Shown here: positions 56,412 to 64,000 of the stretch, in pieces
Layout of the letters: the number at the start of each line of letters is the position of its first letter
Numbering within the stretch: the stretch's first letter is position 1
Source of the DNA: Apostichopus japonicus
Lineage: Eukaryota; Echinodermata; Holothuroidea; Aspidochirotida; Stichopodidae
NCBI RefSeq assembly: GCF_037975245.1
Contig: NC_092563.1
Location: 26,724,960-26,788,959 of the forward strand
Length of the DNA: 64,000 bases
Reading direction: 5' to 3'
The notes under the pieces: generated by a model
Seen by the model: only the letters and a program-made list of their open reading frames with translations
What the model was told of the DNA's origin: nothing
The model's database searches: none
Translations under genes and position numbers: made by a program

Positions 56412-56417
56412 TTTATT
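56412..56417 (-). promoter_or_regulatory. Poly(A) signal overlapping the stop codon
   Basis: Minus-strand AATAAA contains the TAA stop of the 740-codon frame, suggesting a compact 3' end. Confidence 0.35.
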
Positions 56418-58635
56418 CTTCGAAGCACGTCCTCCTGTTATGACCAACTTTCTTACACTTTGTGCAGGTTATGTGGAATTTGAGACCTCTCTGATGCTTC
56501 TCCTCCAATAGTTCTAATCTATTTTGTTTTAACATTATCTGCTTCAATGCTTCAACACCCTTATGATTGGAGGATCTGAAATACCACCCGGTCACCCTGT
56601 CATTGAGCTTTTCTAAGCCCTGCTGAGAAAAATGGGACAGATTACCATGAAGTTCTAAGGATTCGTTAACATGGTAAACAAGTACATGCATGTATGGCGT
56701 GACATTAGTGGTGATGTACACAAGATTGAAAGTATTAAGCCAATCCTTTGTTGTTTCACGGAAGGCTGGAATTTCATCCTTTGGGATTTTGTCTTTGAGC
56801 ATGGTGACAATTGTTACAAATCTAGTCCATAGGGACGTAATCAGTTCTAATTTTGGATGTCCAGGGATCATTTCAGCTAGATCTATATTGTTGAAAATTT
56901 CCCAGTGCTCTGGACCTGTAAAATCGCGAGAAGATACTCTTTTGGACTCTTTGTTCACATAGAACTGCCACTCGATATTGAGCTTCTGTACAAAATTCTC
57001 GAATCGTCTCATGTTGGCACACTTTTCTGGTGCATAGAGGGTTGAGGAAACAGAAAGGTTATCTCTCTTCCTCAACTCCGTCAACAAATGGCTCACCAGC
57101 TGATCAGCAACACGTAAGAATAAGTGCAAGGTGTCAGGAACTACATGGGTGATTGGTATATTGGGGAACAAGGGAGCATGGCTGCAGCTAAACTGAACAC
57201 TTTTCTGTTTCAACTTAGAGCATTTTACAATTTCCTCAATGGACCGTGCACCCAAGGTGGCATCTGTCATCGACCACTGTTTTCCAGCATCAAAATGTTC
57301 CTTGGCCGGACATTTACACCATAGACATGAGAATGCCGAACCAAAGCCATCAATACCCATGACTAAATTAAGAAATTTCAAATCCCCACCCAGGAAAAAA
57401 TCCACTCTATAAATATGTCCATCAACGTTCACTTCTTGTAGGTTGTTAATTTCACTAATTATATCCCCTAGGCCTTCCTTGAGACAATCATACTTCTCAG
57501 GTACCTTTACTATACCTATCAAGTAACTTCCTGTTACTCCAGAGCAGGCCCGTTCTCCAATAATAGAGAATACAAAGTTCAAAACATGAATTCGCTTGCC
57601 AATCCTTGTTCCGTCTCCTGAAATCTTTACCTTAATCCTCCCATCTTGGAGAATATCTTCATCTTGTTTGCTTGCAGACATTTGTCTCAGTTTGACAGTT
57701 AACCTTTCTTCAATAGATTGGTAAACACCAGTGAAACTTCCAGACACTGCCTGTACATTGAACTGGGCATTAAGATCCTTTATGCGATTTGAAACAAGGT
57801 TTTGAGTTGGTAAGCTGTCACAACTTTGAGCTAGTTCGTGATACGCTCTACGTGAAATATTAAACTTGTCTATAAGGTAAACAGCCCTATCAGTTTCACA
57901 ACGGCCTTTACCTTCGCAGTTTTCAAAAGAAAGTTGCACCTCCTTACTGTGTTCATCTTTAAAGATGATGAGGACTGGTGACATCCCATTTGGTCTCAAG
58001 GCTTCCACAACATTTTTAGCTCTATTGATTTCCTTTTTCTTGTGGCGTCGTTTCTGGCAGGCACTGTATTTGCGTTTGTCCTTTGTTTTACCCCTGCTGC
58101 GCTTTTTATTCCCATCGGTTCCTAGTTCAGACTGAAGTATCGATGTTGCCTTGACCAGATCTTTCACCACAGTGTTCGCAGTTTCCAGTTCATCCTCCAA
58201 CAATTTTCTCCGTTTCCGTTCCTCTGCAAAATCTTCTTGTAATTTCCGCTTACGTGGTGTATCAGTTTTGTAAGTAAACTTGAGGTCATATGTGGAGGAC
58301 TTCAGTTTCGCTAGCAATTTCTTCAGTTGTCTACCTCCTTTACACTTCTTCACTTTATGACATAAAAACTTTACTTTGAAGGTCAGAGTTTTCATCAATG
58401 GATCAGTATGCACTTTCTCAAATGTGATTCCATTTTGGTTAAAAATTTCTCGTATCATAGACTCAATATTCTTTTCTGCCAAGGGATCCACGGTTTTGAC
58501 TAGCTGGTATAGGTAATAATTGTTTACCGGCACATGAACTTTATCTGGGTTGTCCACATGTAGAGCAGCAGTGACCAATGACAAGTAAAGACAGAACAGG
58601 AAACACAGTCTGGAAATGCTCACTTGGGAATCCAT
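56413..58635 (-). CDS. Transposase-like protein with DDE pattern and CCHC knuckle
   Basis: 740 codons, no intron. Residues 1-26 are hydrophobic and look like a signal peptide, odd for a nuclear protein; this part may be non-coding. A Lys/Arg-rich coiled-coil stretch spans about 127-215. The core shows KISGDGTRIGKR (Asp341) and VDFFLGGDLKFLNLVMG (Asp418). It continues with CLWCKC (437-442), THVVPDTLHLFLRVAD (496-511) and SHFSQQGLEKLND (Glu675). That spacing suggests an RNase-H-fold D/D/E enzyme with a zinc site between the second and third acids, as in RAG1/Transib-type transposases; this is inference. It ends in a CCHC knuckle (C724, C727, H732, C737). The family is, from memory, scattered as unnamed proteins in cnidarians and other invertebrates. 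A partner frame lies 25 bp upstream. Confidence 0.7.
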   Translation of the reverse strand: MDSQVSISRLCFLFCLYLSLVTAALHVDNPDKVHVPVNNYYLYQLVKTVDPLAEKNIESMIREIFNQNGITFEKVHTDPLMKTLTFKVKFLCHKVKKCKGGRQLKKLLAKLKSSTYDLKFTYKTDTPRKRKLQEDFAEERKRRKLLEDELETANTVVKDLVKATSILQSELGTDGNKKRSRGKTKDKRKYSACQKRRHKKKEINRAKNVVEALRPNGMSPVLIIFKDEHSKEVQLSFENCEGKGRCETDRAVYLIDKFNISRRAYHELAQSCDSLPTQNLVSNRIKDLNAQFNVQAVSGSFTGVYQSIEERLTVKLRQMSASKQDEDILQDGRIKVKISGDGTRIGKRIHVLNFVFSIIGERACSGVTGSYLIGIVKVPEKYDCLKEGLGDIISEINNLQEVNVDGHIYRVDFFLGGDLKFLNLVMGIDGFGSAFSCLWCKCPAKEHFDAGKQWSMTDATLGARSIEEIVKCSKLKQKSVQFSCSHAPLFPNIPITHVVPDTLHLFLRVADQLVSHLLTELRKRDNLSVSSTLYAPEKCANMRRFENFVQKLNIEWQFYVNKESKRVSSRDFTGPEHWEIFNNIDLAEMIPGHPKLELITSLWTRFVTIVTMLKDKIPKDEIPAFRETTKDWLNTFNLVYITTNVTPYMHVLVYHVNESLELHGNLSHFSQQGLEKLNDRVTGWYFRSSNHKGVEALKQIMLKQNRLELLEEKHQRGLKFHITCTKCKKVGHNRRTCFEE

Positions 58636-58660
58636 TGTTCAGCTGATGCAGTTACATTTC

Positions 58661-59332
58661 TCACTTCAGTACCTCAACCAAATCGGCATGAGTCCCATTG
58701 TCTTTAACAAATTTAAAAACAAACATGAATCCTCGATGGAGTAGACTTTGGCAACCCGTGGCGGAATATTCTACTAGAGGTTTCCTCTCATACATTTTAA
58801 ACTGAACAGAACCATCCACAATAAAGCAAAAATCTGCATGTGAATTCAGAATTCTGCGGTGCCACCCACTACCAAGAAAACAATCCAAGTCGGTCAGTTG
58901 ATTTAACTTGTAACTGTCTTTGTTACATAGGACGCCGTAAGGCCTTATTTCCTCAAATGTTCCTTTTTGTATTGGTATCTTAATTTCCACCAGTGAATCT
59001 GTTTTGCGATTGCCGTTCAATTGTTCTTTGATTTGAAGATGAAGTTGCTTTTTGAAGAGTTCCTCCGCATTTGGTTCAATGCTGGATTTGGGAATGTCTA
59101 AAATATCACTAAAATGGCGCCATTCATCATACTTTCTTGGCCATCCCTTGTAATGGACCAGTGCACTGTCTTGTGTTTGTTCCAAAATTTCAAGTTCAAA
59201 ATATTTTGCTGTGCTCCATTTTACCTGTGAAGTTTTTCGAGAAGTGTCCAACTTAATTTCACTCTGTAGAAGGAGACGGTAGTTTTCTTTTCTCCTGGCT
59301 TCACGAGGGTGTGACTCGCGTGGTGGAGTCAT
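58661..59332 (-). CDS. Chromo/Tudor-knot-like protein, partner of the transposase-like frame
   Basis: 223 codons without intron. Residues 45-80 resemble a chromo-barrel/Tudor-knot module (LVHYKGWPRKYDEWRHF), which in other proteins binds methylated histone tails. The rest (IKIPIQKGTFEEIRPYG, LDCFLGSGWHRRIL, FCFIVDGSVQFKMYERKP) is not assigned to a family. It precedes the 740-codon frame by 25 bp on the same strand; the pair probably shares one transcript. At its 3' end CTGAA|GTGAGA could be a splice donor, but the most obvious acceptor in the next frame (ACAACCCAG|) does not match its phase, so two separate proteins are the simpler reading. Function could be targeting of the transposase-like protein to chromatin (inference). 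Confidence 0.6.
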   Translation of the reverse strand: MTPPRESHPREARRKENYRLLLQSEIKLDTSRKTSQVKWSTAKYFELEILEQTQDSALVHYKGWPRKYDEWRHFSDILDIPKSSIEPNAEELFKKQLHLQIKEQLNGNRKTDSLVEIKIPIQKGTFEEIRPYGVLCNKDSYKLNQLTDLDCFLGSGWHRRILNSHADFCFIVDGSVQFKMYERKPLVEYSATGCQSLLHRGFMFVFKFVKDNGTHADLVEVLK

Positions 59333-59474
59333 AATGACACATTCTTGCTAGGAAAGGAAAGGGGAAAATAAATTAAATATGTAATAAATGCAATCAAATA
59401 ACTTATAGTGTCAGGTACGGATGTACCGGATTCCAGATTTTAAGATCCGGCCAGAGGTTATAATGGCAACATGA

Positions 59475-59667
59475 AAGGGGCCCCCTCAAACAGTGTTACG
59501 TTTTTTTTCTAAGGCCCACCAAACTTTGTTGAGTGGCTACACTGCCAACTTGTGAGAGGAGCCCTATAAAACAGTGTTACGATTTAAAAAAAATAAGTAC
59601 ACTTACCACCAAACCTTGTTGAGTGGCTACACCTCCAACTCACGAGAGGAGCCCAATCAAACATATT
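59475..59667. repeat. ~92-bp tandem repeat upstream of the cassette
   Basis: About two and a half units with CACCAAACYTTGTTGAGTGG, CTACAC and GAGAGGAGCCC followed by CAAACAGTGTTACG-like ends. Could be subterminal repeats of a transposon carrying the two frames. Confidence 0.7.
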
Positions 59668-59712
59668 ACGTAATTTTGAGAACGCCAATACACATTACAT
59701 AATGATAATGTG

Positions 59713-59734
59713 ACGGTGTAGCCGGCTACACCGT
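59713..59734. repeat. 22-bp perfect palindrome
   Basis: Perfect self-complementary sequence centred on GCCGGC with arms GTGTAGCC/GGCTACAC. The half-site GGCTACAC also occurs in each neighbouring 92-bp repeat (GTGGCTACAC). Confidence 0.85.
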
Positions 59735-61315
59735 GGAGCTTGCAGTTGATTGGTATTCTGCAATTTATTCTTGTACCATACGGTAAAGTATGATCAGTGC
59801 AGTAGGCTAGCCTACACTGAATTCTAGGCCAAGGCCAAGGGAATGAAAGTCATATCGGAATACTGTCCTGGTGGTTTCATGAAACACATGAGGCTTTTCT
59901 CATTATTTTGAAACACTGGCCAAAATATGGCAAACCATAATTAATTAATGATGTCATGTAAACAGCATCCTAGTAATGAAATGTATGAATGCAAGGAAAT
60001 GTTCCAACACGTTATTTTCCCCGAAATCATGTGAAATCAGGAATAAAATTTCGGTTGTATATTACTGTTGACGTCATTTATTAGGCAAACTCATGTATTT
60101 GACTTAATTAACTGGGGTACATGGAGTTACCCACTTACAGTGGTATCATCCAAAGTGATAGTCCTAGCGATAGCTTTAGCCTACGTACATATGAGTGTAC
60201 CTAACTGTACGAAACCATATGCATTAATACATAAAGCACGGTAGGCCTGTACGTTCGCTACAAACGTTTACGTGGGCAATTTATATCACTATATTCATCC
60301 TATTTCAACGGAAACTATGAAATAGGATTCTCAACTTGTTCATTTATGTATATTGCAATGTCGTCATCTTATTTCATTGCATATTACTTACCAAATCTCG
60401 AAATTCACCTCAGAAATCACGATTGTCGGACGAAGCATCAGTGAGATACACAAGCCTGTTGATACACAAGCTGATTCGTGACGTAGCTCATGAATAAATA
60501 ATGAGGCGTTATAATGAGGTTTTCGAAGAAAAATTTCTAACAGAAACTTTCATTCGATGGAAAAAAGACATACAGTGAACATTAACTAATCAGAAATAGG
60601 CTTATATAATATGAAAGAACAGAATTTGAAGTTAGTTGCGCAAGTTTAGCCATGCAGTTTGATCAAACGGTCTGAGAATTCGAGTAGTTTGAAGTTAGCG
60701 TCCTTGTAAAATAAACGAATATGCAAGCACATAAATCCGACTGGACTAAAAAATTAAACTTTTTTAATCGGAAAACGACATACAGTAAAGTTCAGATTAA
60801 TGATGATTCGTTAAAAGATTATGAAAGAGAAATGTTTAAACTACTGTAATTTGTTTTAGCCGATATCAGTAAATGATATCGGTACATTGATTTTTTTCAA
60901 AAGATCGCGATACGGTCGTTTTGGAAGGTATAAAACACACACTTAAGGCCCGAGGTCGACTATGCACGGATCAAATGATCGCCACCTTTCCATATGGTTT
61001 ATTTCAGTATATGCACACCGTAACGCGTTACATATCCATGCACCGAACGCCAGTCAGTAAGTGATTAATTAAGACAGTGACGTCACACATATTAATTATA
61101 TCGTAGATGTATCTATTATACTTCTGAGAAAAAAATGACATTGTCTTTTCTTCTACGACGTCTGGGCGACGGAATCGATATCGCATATCTCCCCTGGGGA
61201 GGGGGTTGGCGCGAGCGAGAGGGGAATGTACTATTAAAATAACCAAATCCAGCGTTGTTTGAAGATATATCCAGTTCCTTGAATCATGGAGGTACCTCCA
61301 TGCTTGTATTAAATG
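59735..61315. other. Intergenic, no gene seen
   Basis: AT-rich region upstream of the cassette that should contain its promoter. No recognisable exon, TIR or repeat family; a G-run is near 61198-61204. Confidence 0.4.
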
Positions 61316-61691
61316 CAAGGGCGTAGGAACCGGGGGGGCTGGGGGGCGCCAGCCCCCCCCAGTGAAAAATGTGGAGGGGCGGAAGTATCATTCCGCCCCC
61401 CCCCCCCCCCGCTTCGCAAGTCAGAAAACCCCTTTTTCATTTCCAAATGAGAAAAAAATCTCATTTGGAGCACCAAATTGCATCAAAGGCCTGGTGAAAA
61501 TACAAAATTAAGTTTACAAAATGGAGTGGGTGTTGAAGTGTGCTATATTGCACCAAATTGCATCTGAGGCTACCTGGAAATGCAAAAAATTCCAAAGGGG
61601 AGGGGGACACCCCCTCCCCTTAGACCCCTCCCCCAGGCCGGCCATCAGTCTTCAGCCCCCCCCCACTCAAAAGTACCTTCTTACGCCACTG
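61316..61691 (-). mobile_element. hAT-like MITE, family 2, second copy
   Basis: 376 bp, inverse orientation to the copy at 29846: CAAGGGCGTAGGAACC...CTTCTTACGCCACTG. Perfect 8-bp duplication ATTAAATG (61308-61315 and 61692-61699). Internal sequence (GCACCAAATTGCATC, GGCCGGCCATCAGTCTTCAG) matches the complement of the first copy. Confidence 0.9.
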
Positions 61692-61699
61692 ATTAAATG

Positions 61700-64000
61700 T
61701 AGAGACAAGAGTATCATATTTTAGTAGTATCACATTTCATTAGTTTGGTTGTAACTTGTATACAATTACATTCCTGGTGTGAACGACTTAAATTGTACAG
61801 ACTATAGCGTGACATGAGGATGCCAATTGGAATACACATCCATATCTATACCTGGCTCGGCCAATATCATGGAATTGAAATTAGGTGAAAGAAAAACGAG
61901 GATATATGGGATTATGAAGGGGTAACAGGCTAATGTTTATACCTATGTAGGTGATTAACAGAAATTTATACAAAGAAGCCATGTCGCACTTGCTTACAAC
62001 ATTAATACCTTTTGCAGCTATTTGAAGGTCACTCCGCGCCATCTTGATACACCTAAAGCAATGACTCGCGCAAAGGGTGCCTACGTTATAGTAACGAGGT
62101 TTCGACGAAATCCTGATCTCATCGTCAAAACATCTCTCATTTTCACATATTAGAAACACTTGATGTACTAGATTAGTTGGATGAGCCCCTGGGGAGCAGG
62201 CACTCCGAGTTGGAGGGACACAAACAATTTATGGAGGATAAATTAATAGGGTGGGGTGGGTGAATACTAGTCTGAAAGTTGAGTGGCATGCCCCCTGTGC
62301 CAAGCCTGGCTACGGGACTGTTGGGGGGGGGGGGTTGGCATACTTAAATGGAGTCATATAGCCGACTTAGAAAAATGGTCAGTGAACGATAAAGACTGAT
62401 AAAGTCTACACTGCAGGTCGACTTGATCATGTTGAGGTCAAACATTTTCTGAAACATTTTTATGGCAACTAAAGTCTTCAAAAGCTGAAGCTCGGTGAAA
62501 GATCTTCGACAAATTGCTTCGTCTGTTAACTGAAATATACCTCACAGTAATGAAACAACCAAGATGCAGCTATTGCTGTGTAAAAGTTGATGATGTAGGT
62601 GCGTGGAAATTAGGTCAACACGCAAAACGATTTTGGATAGAACTTCCCAAAATGTATTCTCTGTTTCTTTCTGATTATTTTCAATGGACGTATCAGACAG
62701 TCCAAGTGGAAACTGGTACAGTATAGACATACTTGCAAAATAAAATTCAACATGGAAGAAGAAATAGATAACCTGTCCAAAAATATCCTACTCCCCTCCC
62801 CTCCCCTCCCCCCCCCCCACTTCCCCCAAAATGGTTATAGGCTTCTTCTTTTTTAATTAAGTCACTTAACAAATGATTGACATGCTGTGACTAATTTATT
62901 TACAATGTACATCCTTTTATTGAAGCATATTAAAGTTACAATGGAACAAGGCACCATCATAGATGTAGGCCTATAAACGTGTATATTGCAGCATGTTTAG
63001 CAGTCTGCCACAGTATATACATTGCTGTCTACTTACAAGTATAGTCTCTTTCTTCCGCAATATTAAATTGTTTTCAGATGTTCTCAGATGCCTTCGGTGA
63101 TGCATGGTGACTCATATGTGAACACTTTAAGTTGTCATGACATAACAAATAATCACTTCATAATTTCGAAAGGGATGCATGCATTTACCACAAACATATA
63201 TCATCTTCAACGTCATTTGCTTGGAAGGTTCAATGACTCTGTCGTATTTGCATCTCATTCTTCTTAATTAGCAGTTAGGCCAATATAGGCAAGTAGCAAG
63301 AGCAGACTGTCTTCTCAGTCCCAACAAAATCACCAATACTTCAGTTGAATTCTACTTTCCTATCCTAAGCAATTGGATATAGCCTAGGCTAGGCCTAGTT
63401 ACTATACTGTAGCTTTAATACAACGATGACTTTATAGTTATACTATCATAGTAGTCAGTACTCATAGAAATTGATAAGGTTTTCTATGTCAGTACTAGAG
63501 TTAACTTGTAACTAGGCTAGGCAAAATATATGTTATCGCCCGTCAGTGACTGTGTCACTGGCATTGAAATGCAGGACAGACGCAGTGTTGAGGTAATCTA
63601 ATACCGATCGATGAAAACTTGTTACATCCTTTGGGTTGTATATTAGTTCAGTTAAAAGCCGCATTTTAATCTCTCGGAACCTTGAAAACGTGCAGTATGC
63701 TTCCGTAGATAGGCACTGTTACGTCCCAGCAGTACAGATTGAGCAGTAAGAAACTATTTATTGAAACCATTTTTTTTTAAATATCAACATGATACAATAT
63801 TCCGTTTTTCGTTTTCCATTCCGCATACGTATACCCTTAGAAGTGGCTCACAATTCGTTGAGTTTTAATATTTTAAAGAATTTCTTACAATCTGGAAAAT
63901 GAAATTGGGTACTTCATTGCCTACATTAAGACTCTACGTAAAATAACAGTGTAGGTTGACGCTTTTGGGTGAGCTGTTGATTGTAAAGATCGCAATATTT
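61700..64000. other. Right end of the window, no gene seen
   Basis: AT-rich sequence with a G-run near 62322-62333 and a C-run near 62798-62819. Open frames of up to 92 codons show no known domain. If a gene is present here it is not visible. Confidence 0.45.

Noticed and set aside
61881-62159. 92-codon minus-strand frame
   Set aside because: No domain, no splice evidence and ordinary intergenic composition.

Overview
The window reads as nuclear DNA of a marine invertebrate, most likely a deuterostome such as an echinoderm. Genes are split into small exons separated by long AT-rich introns. The intergenic DNA is full of tRNA-derived SINEs, LINE remnants, hAT-like MITEs, minisatellites and (TA)n runs. 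There is no bacterial gene organisation. The species assignment is an inference; nothing in the sequence fixes it.

Layout. (1) 1-5018, minus strand: the 5' part of a gene for a secreted protein, rebuilt from four exons whose phases all close. Its conserved blocks resemble the OpuAC/glycine-betaine substrate-binding fold; the gene continues past the left edge. (2) 5.0-13.0 kb: no gene seen; a LINE fragment, a tRNA-derived SINE and a (TA)n tract. (3) 13038-18138: a complete, young Ty1/copia-type LTR retrotransposon on the minus strand, with a 5-bp target duplication, two almost identical LTRs, primer-binding site, polypurine tract and one uninterrupted 1468-codon gag-pol frame. The residue at the expected protease active-site aspartate is histidine. 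(4) 18488-23749 and 34809-37344, plus strand: two four-exon mitochondrial carriers of the SLC25A29 type, a tandem duplication with identical intron positions. The copia insertion ends 350 bp upstream of the first one. (5) 24-34 kb, between the carriers: an LTR-like segment, an 88-92-bp tandem array broken by hAT-like insertions, and a LINE fragment. (6) 37.7-45.7 kb: a TTAA-flanked fold-back element, many hAT-like MITEs with verifiable 8-bp target duplications, and one nested pair. (7) 45811-48874, minus strand: a complete three-exon gene for a 158-residue secreted protein with two LDL-receptor class A modules; a related orphan exon lies at 52.9 kb. (8) 53.5-54.2 kb: an L1/Tx1-like LINE remnant. 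(9) 56413-59332, minus strand: two adjacent intronless frames. One is a chromo/Tudor-knot-like protein and the other a 740-residue protein with a DDE/RNase-H-like pattern and a CCHC knuckle; together they look like a transposon-derived two-gene cassette. (10) 59.3-64 kb: subterminal-type repeats, a perfect palindrome and one more hAT-like MITE; no further gene recognised.

The host genes are not an operon. The carriers would act in the mitochondrial inner membrane on basic amino acids; the two secreted proteins are unrelated to them. The strongest leads are the two-gene cassette (56.4-59.3 kb), the metazoan substrate-binding-like protein, the divergence between the two carriers, and the palindromic core shared by several MITE families.
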